64,000 nucleotides of DNA from JAWPMT01 sp965601475 (GCA_965601475.1 OZ271832.1:3906001-3970000); one strand, 5' to 3'; numbered from the stretch's first letter, positions 1-8,078 are shown. Made by a program: numbers and translations. Notes: generated by a model not told the origin, from the letters alone.

Positions 1-689
1 TTACCCTTGTACACGGGACATTTCTCAATGGAGGCATACACCATTCCGGGTACATCCATGTTGATCCCATAGTTTGCCGAACCTTTGATAACATCCCTTG
101 TAATCCTGTTCTTCACCGGAGTAGTGATGTACCGAAAGTCTGCGTGTTCCTTAAGCTGCACATCTTGCGGTACAGGCAGTTGAGCCGCTGCAGCCGCTAA
201 CTCGCCAAAGCCCAGACTTTGACCAGTTGCGGGATTCTTTATGAGGCTATTTTCGGCAATAAGGTTCTCACTGGAGACATTCCATTCCGCAGCCGCTGCA
301 GACTTTAGCATCTCACGGGCAGTGGCGCCGGCCTCTCGCAATACATCCCACATCTTCCTGATAGTACCACTACCCCCGGTGGTACCCATTTCTGTATTGT
401 TGTATTTGGGGTCATAGTCAGCCCGTACAATCTCAAGTTTTTCCCAGTCGGCACCCAACTCGTCGGCAAGAATCATCGGTAATCCAGTGCCGCTGCCCTG
501 TCCCATCTCATGCTTGGTGAGTGTGAATGTGATATTGCCATCAGCGTCAATGGCCAAAAAGTTGTTCAACGGAGTAGCCTGTAGCTCCTGTGTACTCAAG
601 ATGCCTGACGCCGGTACTTTGAAGGCTAGCATCATGCCTCCCCCTGCAATGGAGGAAATTTTGAGGAAATTTCTTCTGTTGACTTTCAT
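1..689 (-). CDS. Molybdopterin-binding subunit of a xanthine dehydrogenase/isoquinoline oxidoreductase family enzyme (C-terminus outside window)
   Basis: Large subunit of a molybdenum hydroxylase, of the isoquinoline 1-oxidoreductase beta (IorB) type. About 229 N-terminal residues are visible before the window edge. The protein begins with a twin-arginine signal (residues 5-10, RRNFLK, followed by a Gly/Met-rich hydrophobic stretch), so it is expected to be exported folded by Tat. The conserved block KHEMGQGSGTGLPMILADEL near residues 65-85 is typical of the family. The start ATG overlaps the stop of the upstream 2Fe-2S subunit by 4 bp (ATGA), so the two are translationally coupled. The substrate cannot be told from sequence; members oxidise aldehydes and N-heterocycles. 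The family call is firm, the substrate unknown. Confidence 0.9.
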   Translation of the reverse strand, partial: MKVNRRNFLKISSIAGGGMMLAFKVPASGILSTQELQATPLNNFLAIDADGNITFTLTKHEMGQGSGTGLPMILADELGADWEKLEIVRADYDPKYNNTEMGTTGGSGTIRKMWDVLREAGATAREMLKSAAAAEWNVSSENLIAENSLIKNPATGQSLGFGELAAAAAQLPVPQDVQLKEHADFRYITTPVKNRITRDVIKGSANYGINMDVPGMVYASIEKCPVYKG

Positions 690-1153
690 GATACGGTGGT
701 GTTTGCTGCGGCTTCTTTGATTGCTTTCTTGATTCGGGTGTAGGTTCCGCATCTACAGAGGTTGCCTTTCATGGCGCGGTGGATGTCCTCATCCGTCGGG
801 TTGGGCTTTCGTGCCAACAAGGCCGCCGCAGTCATCATTTGTCCGGTCTGACAGTAGCCACATTGTGGTACATCGATCTCCTGCCATGCCTGTTGAACGG
901 GATGGTCTGAGTTTTCGGACAGCCCTTCAATGGTGATGATCTCCTTTTCTGCCAGGGATTTGATAGGTACACAACACGATCGCATGGCGATGCCATCGAT
1001 GTGGATGGTGCAAGCACCACACTGGGCAATACCACAGCCATATTTAGTGCCATAGAGTTTCAATTCGTCTCGGATCACCCAAAGCAAAGGTGTATCGGGA
1101 TCTACCTCGACGGAATAAGCCTTTCCGTTTACTTTCAGATTATAGTTCGCCAT
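686..1153 (-). CDS. (2Fe-2S)-binding subunit of a molybdenum hydroxylase (IorA/CoxS-like)
   Basis: Small electron-transfer subunit of 155 residues, partner of the downstream molybdopterin subunit. Two iron-sulfur motifs are complete. The plant-ferredoxin-type N-terminal domain has Cys40, Cys45, Cys48 and Cys60, and the helical C-terminal domain has Cys98, Cys101, Cys133 and Cys135 (CGYC and CRC). Length matches the family. A longer reading frame continues upstream to 1309, but it runs through the cytochrome gene. The start at 1153 (MANYNLKV) fits family N-termini and leaves 13 bp after the cytochrome stop. No signal peptide is present; such subunits are carried across the membrane with the Tat-bearing large subunit. 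Confidence 0.93.
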   Translation of the reverse strand: MANYNLKVNGKAYSVEVDPDTPLLWVIRDELKLYGTKYGCGIAQCGACTIHIDGIAMRSCCVPIKSLAEKEIITIEGLSENSDHPVQQAWQEIDVPQCGYCQTGQMMTAAALLARKPNPTDEDIHRAMKGNLCRCGTYTRIKKAIKEAAANTTVS

Positions 1154-1166
1154 TGTGTAAGTTGGT

Positions 1167-1544
1167 TTAGAAGTCTTTGATAGCAGTAGGGTGGATGAAA
1201 TCGGCCTCATTGTCCCAGCTATTCTGGATGTAGTTGACCACATCGGCAATCTCTTCGTCGGACAGGGCGATGGGGCGCATCCCACTTTCGAAGCCAGATC
1301 CTTTGACAATTAGATTCACGGCCCTCTGCGTGTGGAATTGCTCGATCTTATTTTTGGTTAGCGATGGGTACGCGCCGGACATACCGTCACCTTCCGGACC
1401 GTGACAACTGATGCAGTGTGTGAGGTATATCTCTTTTCCTCTATCCAGTGAGGCTTGTTCTTCTTCGCTAAAACGCTGGCAACTGAGGACAAAGACAAAA
1501 CACAGCAATATCCAATAGCTACCTGTTTTTGATGACACATTCAT
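1167..1544 (-). CDS. Lipoprotein mono-haem cytochrome c
   Basis: A 125-residue class I cytochrome c. It has a lipoprotein signal peptide with a lipobox ending at Cys22 (VLSC), a haem-binding CISCH at residues 44-48, and a likely distal Met ligand at Met89 in the SGMRPIALSDEEI block that is typical of these proteins. It is first in the operon with the two molybdenum hydroxylase subunits, 13 bp ahead of the iron-sulfur subunit. It therefore probably accepts electrons from that enzyme on the periplasmic face and passes them to the respiratory chain. That role is inferred from gene order; the haem site itself is seen directly. Confidence 0.92.
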   Translation of the reverse strand: MNVSSKTGSYWILLCFVFVLSCQRFSEEEQASLDRGKEIYLTHCISCHGPEGDGMSGAYPSLTKNKIEQFHTQRAVNLIVKGSGFESGMRPIALSDEEIADVVNYIQNSWDNEADFIHPTAIKDF

Positions 1545-1677
1545 GTAGTTATGCTTTCTGATAAATCAATAAACGAAGACCTATTAAATTGAAGGAATGA
1601 GAGGGACAAGCAACATGCATTTATTGACAAAAGACACAGATGGGAAGCCGAAGGCAACTTCCGTCACGATCAAACTT

Positions 1678-2835
1678 ATGTCCAAGTGGACTGCCTTGTG
1701 GACCTTGATTTGGCTCCTTTTCTCTTTCTTTTTGGCCATGAAAGCCAGTGGGCAACAAATGCGAAGCCGTGACATGGGCATTAAGGTAGGATTGATGACT
1801 CCCGGTCAATGGAATGCCATCACCGATGTGCCAGGAGTGAGGGTGGGGCATACCACATTGATCCAGGGGGATTCCGTCCGTACAGGTGCTACTGCCATTG
1901 TTCCGCATGAGGGAAATGTATTTCAGGAAAAACTTCCAGCCGCCGTTTATGTCGGGAATGGCTATGGGAAGCTCATGGGATCTACTCAGGTAGCCGAATT
2001 GGGAAACCTGGAGACACCGATTTTACTAACGAACACACTTAATGTACCTCGTGTTGCCGATGCCCTGTTGGATTACATGCTCGCCCTTCCGGGCAATGAA
2101 GAAGTGAGATCAATCAATGCCGTAGTAGGGGAGACTAACGATGGTTTCCTCAATGACATCCGGGGGAGGCATGTTCGCCAAGAGCATGTGCAGGCTGCAC
2201 TTACAAATGCGCAAACAGGGCCTGTCAAGGAGGGGAATGTTGGGGCTGGCACTGGCACGGTCTGTTTCGGATTCAAGGGGGGAATCGGCACGGCGTCACG
2301 ACATTTGCCACAATCTCTTGGAGGTTATACCGTGGGTGTGCTCGTGCAGACAAACTTCGGCGGTGTACTTCAAATCGACGGGGTACCTGTAGGAGAAGCG
2401 CTGGACAAATATTACTTCAAAGACCAGTTGCAGGAAAGTGCCGACGGATCCTGCTTGATTGTAGTGGCGACTGATGCACCCTTGTTGGACCGCAATCTGG
2501 AACGGCTGGCAAAGCGAGCGCTTTTGGGCTTGGGAAAAACCGGCGGCATAGCCTCGAATGGTAGCGGCGACTATGTTATTGCGTTCTCTACTTCGCCAGA
2601 GAATCGCATCCACTACCAATCTCAAGGGCCTGGCCAGGCTAGATATGAAGTGCGAAATACTGATATGTCACCCTTATTCATGGCAGTGATTGAGGCCACG
2701 GAAGAAGCCATTTACAATTCCCTGTTTATGGCGGAGACCATGGTTGGACGGGATGGAAACAGGGTTGAGAAACTACCCATTGCAGAGGTGAAAAAAATCC
2801 TGAAGGAATATGGATACCCTTCATTTCAGAAATAG
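1678..2835 (+). CDS. P1 family peptidase (DmpA/BapA-like aminopeptidase)
   Basis: Self-processing N-terminal-nucleophile hydrolase of the DmpA family (L-aminopeptidase/D-esterase or beta-aminopeptidase). With the start at 1678 the protein has 385 residues and begins with a clear signal peptide (a hydrophobic run ending near ASGQQ). The frame stays open to 1597, but that start would place 27 polar residues before the signal peptide. Family landmarks are the N-terminal NAITDVPGVRVGHTT block and the autocleavage site in NGSGDYVIAFST, where Ser296 would become the N-terminal nucleophile. The export signal suggests a periplasmic role in peptide or beta-peptide turnover. The family is certain; the substrate is unknown. 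Confidence 0.92.
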   Translation: MSKWTALWTLIWLLFSFFLAMKASGQQMRSRDMGIKVGLMTPGQWNAITDVPGVRVGHTTLIQGDSVRTGATAIVPHEGNVFQEKLPAAVYVGNGYGKLMGSTQVAELGNLETPILLTNTLNVPRVADALLDYMLALPGNEEVRSINAVVGETNDGFLNDIRGRHVRQEHVQAALTNAQTGPVKEGNVGAGTGTVCFGFKGGIGTASRHLPQSLGGYTVGVLVQTNFGGVLQIDGVPVGEALDKYYFKDQLQESADGSCLIVVATDAPLLDRNLERLAKRALLGLGKTGGIASNGSGDYVIAFSTSPENRIHYQSQGPGQARYEVRNTDMSPLFMAVIEATEEAIYNSLFMAETMVGRDGNRVEKLPIAEVKKILKEYGYPSFQK

Positions 2836-2976
2836 TGGTAGGGAAGGATTGATTGCTTTGGATTTCTGAACGGCTCGTCGATTTTTTACTCAGGGATGAC
2901 ATAAGTCAGGATTGATTTTAGTAGCTGAGTTCGGAATAAGCCTCACATTTGATCAATTTTTCAAACGAAGCAATTC

Positions 2977-3411
2977 ATGGAGCAATCACTATCAGGCAAA
3001 CCGAACGTTGTCAATCAACTATCACTACATTTTGTTCGGATATCTGTCGGACTCGTATATGCCTGGTTCGGTATACTGAAATTCTTTCCGAGTCTTAGCC
3101 CTGCGGAATCCCTCGCCAAAAGGACTTTGGAATCCTTGTCTTTTTACCTCATACCCGGTGATTTTAGTTATCTGCTGCTGGCGATTATGGAGACGGCTAT
3201 CGGCATTTGTTTCTTGCTCAATCGTGGTGTGCAGATTGCAGTTTATGTGGCCATAGGTCACATCGTTATGACCTTTTCACCCATGGTTATCCTACCCGGG
3301 GAAGTTTTCAATAATTATTTTATTCCTACCCTGGTAGGGCAGTATATCCTGAAGAATTTTGTTTTATTGGGAGCCCTGCTGATTATCAAGCAATCTACTG
3401 AATGGAAATAA
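2977..3411 (+). CDS. DoxX-like four-helix membrane protein
   Basis: A 144-residue integral membrane protein with about four hydrophobic segments and the N-terminal RISVGLVYAWFGILKF signature of DoxX-type proteins. Function within this superfamily is varied and cannot be fixed from sequence. The last 10 bp overlap the start of the acetyltransferase gene that follows, so the two are almost certainly transcribed and translated together. No signal peptide precedes the first helix. The family assignment rests on topology and the first helix, so it is less sure than the coding call. Confidence 0.8.
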   Translation: MEQSLSGKPNVVNQLSLHFVRISVGLVYAWFGILKFFPSLSPAESLAKRTLESLSFYLIPGDFSYLLLAIMETAIGICFLLNRGVQIAVYVAIGHIVMTFSPMVILPGEVFNNYFIPTLVGQYILKNFVLLGALLIIKQSTEWK

Positions 3412-3890
3412 GGCGCTTTCAAGCCAGCGACTGGGAGGATGTAGCGGCCATCTATGAATCAGGCATTGCTACAGGGATGGCGACTTTTGAGACAAGCGCA
3501 CCGTCATTCGATTCCTGGGATCAGGGTCATCTGGGTTTTGGGAGATGGGTGGCGGATTCCGGAAGCAGCTTGCTGGGCTGGGTCGCGCTCAGCCCGGTTT
3601 CAGATCGATGTGTCTATGGAGGTGTAGCTGAGGTGAGTGTTTATGTTCATCCAGACGCGAAAGGAAAAGGCATAGGTGCTTTGCTGCTGCAAAGGGCTAT
3701 TGAGGATTCTGAGGCTAATGGCATTTGGACACTCAACGCAGCCATGTTTTCGGAAAATGTGCCGAGCATCAACCTTCACGGTAAGCTGGGTTTTCGCAAG
3801 ATCGGATACCGCGAAAAAATAGCGCAGTGGCAGGGCGAATGGAAAGATAATGTGATCATGGAACGCAGGAGTAAGAAAGTGGGGGTATGA
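3402..3890 (+). CDS. GNAT N-acetyltransferase of the phosphinothricin/methionine-sulfone acetyltransferase type
   Basis: A 162-residue acetyl-CoA-dependent acetyltransferase. The N-terminal AIYESGIATGMATFET region and the acetyl-CoA-binding motif VHPDAKGKGIGALLLQRAI (about residues 86-104) match the PAT/MnaT group, which acetylates small amines such as phosphinothricin or methionine sulfone. The C-terminal NLHGKLGFRKIGYREKI block is also characteristic. The start lies inside the end of the DoxX-like gene (10 bp overlap). Related proteins often act in detoxification of amino-acid analogues; the actual substrate here is not predictable. Confidence 0.92.
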   Translation: MEIRRFQASDWEDVAAIYESGIATGMATFETSAPSFDSWDQGHLGFGRWVADSGSSLLGWVALSPVSDRCVYGGVAEVSVYVHPDAKGKGIGALLLQRAIEDSEANGIWTLNAAMFSENVPSINLHGKLGFRKIGYREKIAQWQGEWKDNVIMERRSKKVGV

Positions 3891-3899
3891 AATAAAGTC

Positions 3900-4529
3900 A
3901 TGGACATTCGCGATGTTCTGGATTTTCAGTTGGAATTTTTGAGAGAAGAAGAGCTCAAATCAGCTATCAAACAAAGAGGTCAGCTGGTAGAGGTGGCGGC
4001 GGGAACTACCATCCTCAATGAAGGTAGTTATGTCAAAACAGTTCCACTCTTATTGAGTGGGCTGGCCAAAGTCGTCAAAGTGGAGGCTGGAAAGGAAATG
4101 CTGCTCTACTACATCTATCCGTTGGAGAGTTGTATCGTATCCATCCATTGCGGCATAAATGACTTGAAGAGTCATGTAAGAGCCATTGCAGAGGAGCCCA
4201 CAACAGCCCTGCTGCTACCCGCCAGTGAAGTAGCCAATTGGCAATCAACATTTAGTTCCTTCAATGAATTTGTCATGGAGCTTTACCAGAAGCGGTTCTT
4301 CAACGTGCTTGATGCCTTCAATGCATTGGCCTTTCAGCGTCTGGATGAGCGCCTCTTGTCATTTTTGCGAGCGAAATCCGAGACGCTCGGTTCCAAGGAA
4401 GTTCGCTCAACACATCAGGAATTAAGTGATGAGTTGGGTACCGCACGGGAAACCATCTCTCGGATCCTCAAGAAGCTGGAAGCCGATGACCGGCTAACCT
4501 TGCATCGCGGCTGGATAGAAATTCACTAG
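3900..4529 (+). CDS. Crp/Fnr family transcription regulator
   Basis: A 209-residue regulator with an N-terminal cyclic-nucleotide-binding-like beta barrel (about residues 20-140), a dimerisation helix, and a C-terminal winged helix-turn-helix from about residue 169. The recognition helix contains RETISRILKKLE; Arg183-Glu184-Thr185 matches the RET triplet by which E. coli CRP reads TGTGA. There is no N-terminal cysteine cluster, so it is not an oxygen-sensing FNR with a 4Fe-4S cluster. A Crp-type palindrome lies 12 bp after its stop, in front of the DUF2892 gene, suggesting local control. The effector is unknown. Confidence 0.93.
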   Translation: MDIRDVLDFQLEFLREEELKSAIKQRGQLVEVAAGTTILNEGSYVKTVPLLLSGLAKVVKVEAGKEMLLYYIYPLESCIVSIHCGINDLKSHVRAIAEEPTTALLLPASEVANWQSTFSSFNEFVMELYQKRFFNVLDAFNALAFQRLDERLLSFLRAKSETLGSKEVRSTHQELSDELGTARETISRILKKLEADDRLTLHRGWIEIH

Positions 4530-4541
4530 AATTTTCGGTTG

Positions 4542-4557
4542 TGTGATCGTTGTCACT
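4542..4557 (+). promoter_or_regulatory. Candidate Crp-type operator (TGTGA-N6-TCAC)
   Basis: The 16 bp TGTGATCGTTGTCACT matches the Crp half-site arrangement TGTGA-N6-TCACA except for the last base. It sits just after the Crp/Fnr gene, 48 bp upstream of the DUF2892 start codon. The regulator carries the matching RET recognition residues, so a direct regulator-target pairing is plausible. Binding itself is inferred. Confidence 0.55.
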
Positions 4558-4604
4558 GAAATTCATGTGGTAGAGGTACAGCTTTGTTATCAAAACTGAA
4601 GATT

Positions 4605-4808
4605 ATGAAGAAGAATATGAGCAAAACTGATGGGATGATCAGGATCATCGTTGCATTGGCGATTGTTGCCCTATGGTATTTTGGTATCATCGGTGGTTTG
4701 GCATTGACCCTGTTGAGTATCGTGGCTGCAATATTTATCGTGACCGGCTTCATTAATTTCTGTCCTTTATATGCAGTGTTGGGTCTGCGGACCAGGGCCA
4801 AATCATAG
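4605..4808 (+). CDS. Small DUF2892 (YgaP-like) membrane protein
   Basis: A 67-residue protein with two hydrophobic segments that fits the DUF2892 family, including the terminal FINFCPLYAVLG block. In other bacteria this domain is often found alone or fused to rhodanese domains and is linked to sulfur metabolism; that link is not testable here. An in-frame TTG at 4584 would add seven residues, but the ATG at 4605 gives the standard N-terminus. The gene follows the Crp-like regulator and a Crp-type palindrome, and a probable terminator hairpin follows it. Confidence 0.87.
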   Translation: MKKNMSKTDGMIRIIVALAIVALWYFGIIGGLALTLLSIVAAIFIVTGFINFCPLYAVLGLRTRAKS

Positions 4809-4815
4809 CAAGAAG

Positions 4816-4855
4816 GGCTGGTTGGTATAGCGTAAGTCCATCCAGCCAATTTTGA
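4816..4855 (+). terminator. Probable rho-independent terminator after the DUF2892 gene
   Basis: An inverted repeat pairs GGCTGGTTGG (4816-4825) with CCATCCAGCC (4838-4847), 9 of 10 positions complementary around a 12-base loop. It is followed by AATTTTGATT. The T-rich tail is short, so termination strength is uncertain. Confidence 0.5.
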
Positions 4856-5027
4856 TTCGACAAATAACTGCGGTTGCATCTCAGTAGGAGATCACCAATG
4901 AGGTTTGGCCCCAATGATTATCAGGTAATTGCCAAATCTGCGATCAAAACCCCGGAATGTTTGGATGAAATATGGCTTGTAGCAGCCAAAGCCTTAATTT
5001 CAACACTTCCTAAACGCACAGAAGCAG

Positions 5028-5582
5028 TTGAGAACAGGACTATTGCTAATCGATTTGCAGAAGGGACTTGGCGCCAATGGCTACTACGGTTCTGAACGCA
5101 ACAACCCGGATGCCGAAACCAACGCGCACAAGCTACTGACCTTTTTTCGGTCTGAACAGCTCCCCATATATCATGTCAAACATGACTCCACCACAAATGG
5201 CTCACCCCTCTTTCCGGGAGAAGTGGGCAATGAACTTGTCGAAGGTCTGGAGCCGATTGCAGGTGAGCCCCTCTGGTCCAAAAACGTCAATTCCGCTTTC
5301 ATCGGAACAGGCCTTCAGGATCGACTTCATGCTGATGGGATTACCCATTTGGTGATTGTGGGACTGACAACCGAGCACTGCGTGAGTACCTCCACGCGGA
5401 TGGCAGCCAACCTTGGGTTTCAGGTGACTTTGATTTCAGATGCCACCGCCTCCTTCGATAAAGAAGCACCGGATGGTATGCGGTACAGCGCCGATTTGGT
5501 TCATGATATTTCCCTGGCCACACTCAGGGGGGAATTTGCCCAGATACAGACCACTGAAGACTACCTTGTTGCGCATGCTTAA
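5028..5582 (+). CDS. Isochorismatase-family cysteine hydrolase
   Basis: A 184-residue alpha/beta hydrolase of the isochorismatase/nicotinamidase superfamily. The catalytic triad is visible: Asp9 in LLLIDLQKGL, Lys85 in WSKNVNSAF and Cys118 in TTEHCVSTSTRMA, the last placed as in other members. The frame has no ATG before the first strand, so the TTG at 5028 is the best start (MRTGLLLIDLQ). The protein lacks a signal peptide and should be cytoplasmic. It stands alone, so substrate context is missing; family members cleave amides, ureas or vinyl ethers. Confidence 0.92.
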   Translation: MRTGLLLIDLQKGLGANGYYGSERNNPDAETNAHKLLTFFRSEQLPIYHVKHDSTTNGSPLFPGEVGNELVEGLEPIAGEPLWSKNVNSAFIGTGLQDRLHADGITHLVIVGLTTEHCVSTSTRMAANLGFQVTLISDATASFDKEAPDGMRYSADLVHDISLATLRGEFAQIQTTEDYLVAHA

Positions 5583-5598
5583 TCATTCCTTGGAATGA
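5583..5598 (+). terminator. Short hairpin directly after the hydrolase stop codon
   Basis: TCATTCC and GGAATGA form a perfect 7 bp inverted repeat around TT, starting one base after the stop codon. No T-run follows, so it may be a weak terminator, an mRNA-stabilising hairpin or an operator. Confidence 0.3.
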
Positions 5599-5657
5599 CG
5601 AAATTCATTTCAATCCCCAGGGGATAGGCCTTCCTTTGGCAATAAACAACATTTATA

Positions 5658-5963
5658 ATGGCATTTGCAGGCCCCATTGCTTCCATGACCAATTCCCACA
5701 CAGGCAACTTGCAGTGGCTCGGTAGGAAGAGACTCCTCAAGAAAATTCAGGAAGAATTCCCGGCGACCAAGCAAAAACCACTTACCTTCAGCGAGGGAGT
5801 ACCAGGCGAGTATTGGAGATTTCAGGAACGACTCCATGCTGATCTGCGTCGCGACTTGCGAAGAAGATATATGGTATTCGGCATCACGCTCGTCATTATG
5901 CTCGCGAGCCTCTACTGGGTAGTCACGGCAGATTATACCCCCATAATTGAGGTGATGAAATAG
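5658..5963 (+). CDS. Hypothetical protein with one C-terminal membrane segment
   Basis: A 101-residue protein I do not recognise. The first 70 residues are charged (a basic LGRKRLLKKIQEEF stretch, then RDLRRRY). A single hydrophobic helix (MVFGITLVIMLASLYWVV, about residues 71-88) is followed by a short tail ending IIEVMK. This layout suggests a cytoplasmic domain anchored by a C-terminal helix. It lies 75 bp after the hydrolase and 44 bp before the potassium channel gene, in the same direction, so it might be co-expressed with the channel. Coding potential looks reasonable, but no family evidence is available. Confidence 0.65.
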   Translation: MAFAGPIASMTNSHTGNLQWLGRKRLLKKIQEEFPATKQKPLTFSEGVPGEYWRFQERLHADLRRDLRRRYMVFGITLVIMLASLYWVVTADYTPIIEVMK

Positions 5964-6007
5964 ATCACTTTCAGGTTCGGAAAATATTCCTTAATATTCA
6001 TTGAGGA

Positions 6008-7060
6008 ATGAAATACTGGCAAAAGGAATTATTCATCTTTGTTGGTGCGCTGATACTGGTCATCAGCCTCAACGGAATTCTGGTTTGGGCCGAGAGCCAG
6101 CAGCCCGATGGTGCCATCACCAGCTTCAGCGAAGCCTTTTGGTATATGGTGGTCACCCTGACTACGGTGGGATATGGCGACCTATACCCTGTCTCGGCCA
6201 TTGGAAAGATCATTGGCTACCTATATGTGTTTTCCAGTATTGGTTTGCTGGGTTTGTTCCTGAGTACTGTTTCCAATCGCTATTATCAAATGAAAGAAGA
6301 AAAAAGACTTGGATTCAAGGGGACAGCGTTCTCGGATCACGTGATACTCTTTGGCTGGAACGACTTCAGCAGATTGGTGCTGGAAGGTATCTTGCATACC
6401 AAGATTGAGATTGCCATAGTCACTGATCGTAAGGATGATGTTGATCTGATTTATGATCAATACGGAAAGGGACAGGTCTATGTCCTATTCGCTGATTTTC
6501 ACAATCGTGAACTCTATCAAAAGATCAATGCCTCGAGCAGTCGAATGATTTTTATTTCCCTGAAGGAAGACTCCGATACCTTGATGCACGTCATCAATTT
6601 TAGGAAATACTGCCCGGATGTGGATGTGCTTGTATCCACTTCGAAGTCCACATTGAAGGAGACCTTCGAAGCGGCAGGCGTTACACATGTGGTGGCTCGG
6701 AATGAGATTGTGTCCAAACTGGTAGCCAGTTACATCTTCGAGACCGATGTGGCCGAACTTAATTTAGACCTCCTGTCCAGCTCCAAAGCGGAAAGCGACT
6801 ACGATGTGATGGAGTTCATCGTCATGGACGACAACCCCTACATCGGATTGGATGGACATGCACTGTTTCATCGACTCAAGGATGACCTGGATACAGTATT
6901 GCTGGCGTTGCGGAAGAACAAAGATGGCAAACGAGTACTGGTCAAGAATCCCTCGACAGAAGTGCAAATGGAAGTGGGAGATTATATAATCGTCATGGCC
7001 AATCGACCGATCCGGAAGCGGTTGGAGGCGACTTTCGGCGTGCAAGAAGGTATCAAATAG
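6008..7060 (+). CDS. Potassium channel with C-terminal RCK (TrkA-N/TrkA-C) domains
   Basis: A 350-residue ion channel subunit. Two transmembrane helices (about residues 8-28 and 68-90) flank a pore loop carrying the K+ selectivity filter TVGYGD at residues 53-58. The cytoplasmic part begins with a Rossmann-like RCK domain (DHVILFGWNDFSRLVLEGI near residue 115) and ends with a TrkA-C-like domain (IVMDDNPYIGLDG to VGDYIIVMANR). The RCK nucleotide-binding loop is the atypical GWNDFSR rather than GxGxxG, so NAD binding is doubtful. It should act as a tetrameric inner-membrane channel gated by an intracellular ligand such as Ca2+, nucleotide or pH. Confidence 0.95.
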   Translation: MKYWQKELFIFVGALILVISLNGILVWAESQQPDGAITSFSEAFWYMVVTLTTVGYGDLYPVSAIGKIIGYLYVFSSIGLLGLFLSTVSNRYYQMKEEKRLGFKGTAFSDHVILFGWNDFSRLVLEGILHTKIEIAIVTDRKDDVDLIYDQYGKGQVYVLFADFHNRELYQKINASSSRMIFISLKEDSDTLMHVINFRKYCPDVDVLVSTSKSTLKETFEAAGVTHVVARNEIVSKLVASYIFETDVAELNLDLLSSSKAESDYDVMEFIVMDDNPYIGLDGHALFHRLKDDLDTVLLALRKNKDGKRVLVKNPSTEVQMEVGDYIIVMANRPIRKRLEATFGVQEGIK

Positions 7061-7306
7061 CCCACCAGCAAGAATTTGCTACTCATAATAATACTGCCCA
7101 GAACTGCTCCTGTCCTGATTTTTTGAGCTGGAGTTTGATTTGCTCGTCCTGGGTATATCCTCTTTCACTGGGTTAGGTCATTAATCAGACAAAAAGATTA
7201 TAAAACTTTCAAACAATATATTATTACGTTCGTTAGTGATAGTAATACTACCATAATTCAAAGTTTTAATCTATATTTAGGTTGTAATGCTACTTAATTA
7301 GAATTT

Positions 7307-7471
7307 ATGAAGCTTTCAATGATTGAATACAGCAAATTGATTTTGAGGAAGGTCAGCTTTAGCGAAAGTTTATTCTGGAAAGAATACCGAAAGCTGAATC
7401 GAAGTTTGAATCATGAAGAGTCTTCTGTTTTAAGTGAGTGGGTACGCAGCGAGAACTTCAAAAATCGATAA
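7307..7471 (+). CDS. Small conserved-looking protein (54 aa) coupled to an ECF sigma gene
   Basis: An ATG-started frame of 54 codons (MKLSMIEYSKLILRKVSF at the N-terminus, ending SENFKNR) whose stop lies 3 bp before the ATG of the sigma factor gene. The pattern (I/L)xYSKxILxKVSFxxxLFxKEyRK, with a Trp near the end, resembles very short proteins I recall from many Bacteroidota genomes; I cannot confirm this without a search. Predicted features are an amphipathic, basic helical region and no membrane segment. Spacing suggests translational coupling with the sigma factor. The function is unknown; it could be a small regulator or only a leader peptide. Confidence 0.65.
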   Translation: MKLSMIEYSKLILRKVSFSESLFWKEYRKLNRSLNHEESSVLSEWVRSENFKNR

Positions 7472-7474
7472 CAC

Positions 7475-7999
7475 ATGGAAACGTTGGAGCGCAAGACATT
7501 AACAGACCGGGAATTTGAGGCAAAGGTTAAACAGTACAAAGGAGCCTTGTTGAATCATGCAAAGAACCTGGCGAAGACGCAGGATGATGCAGAGGACCTG
7601 CTACAGGATACCCTGGCAAGGGGCTATCACTACAAATCCAAATACCTATTTGATTACTCATTCTACGGTTGGTTGCGTAGAATTATGACCAACCTCTTTA
7701 TCAACAATTACCATAGAAAGAAACACCCTACGGTGACCCAAGACCTTTTTGGTGATGAGTTGGTGTCTAAGATAGGTGGATATCACGAGGACAATTCGGG
7801 CTATCAGAGCTTACTTGAGGAGGAGATCCAGCGTGAAATCAACAAGTTGGAGAAGAAACACAAAGAGTCTTTTGTGCTCTACTGCAGGGGTCACAAATAC
7901 CAGGAAATTGCCGTGAAGTTGAATCTGCCACTCGGTACGGTCAAGAATAGAATTCACATAGCCCGTCGTATTTTGAAGGGCCGCGTCTATGTAAACTGA
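7475..7999 (+). CDS. ECF-type RNA polymerase sigma factor
   Basis: A 174-residue sigma-70 family (ECF) factor. Region 2 spans about residues 18-88 with the AEDLLQDTLARGY and FYGWLRRIMTNLFINNYHRKK blocks. Region 4 covers about 115-170 with the helix-turn-helix YQEIAVKLNLPLGTVKNRIHIARRIL. No anti-sigma gene follows; the next gene is a large BNR-repeat protein 79 bp downstream. The only close partner is the 54-residue ORF just upstream. Family assignment is firm; the regulon is unknown. Confidence 0.93.
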   Translation: METLERKTLTDREFEAKVKQYKGALLNHAKNLAKTQDDAEDLLQDTLARGYHYKSKYLFDYSFYGWLRRIMTNLFINNYHRKKHPTVTQDLFGDELVSKIGGYHEDNSGYQSLLEEEIQREINKLEKKHKESFVLYCRGHKYQEIAVKLNLPLGTVKNRIHIARRILKGRVYVN

Positions 8000-8078
8000 T
8001 TTCTGAGGTCTTCAACAATCCGAGGCGGGAATAGTCAAGTTCGAGTAATTTTAAAAAAATCACTTACCACGAACGATT

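Noticed and set aside
686..1309. Longer start for the 2Fe-2S subunit at 1309
   Set aside because: The extra residues come from inside the cytochrome gene and lack family similarity. The start at 1153 gives the standard N-terminus.
4874..5095. Reading frame overlapping the start of the isochorismatase-family gene
   Set aside because: It overlaps the true start region, begins with TTG and shows no recognisable features.
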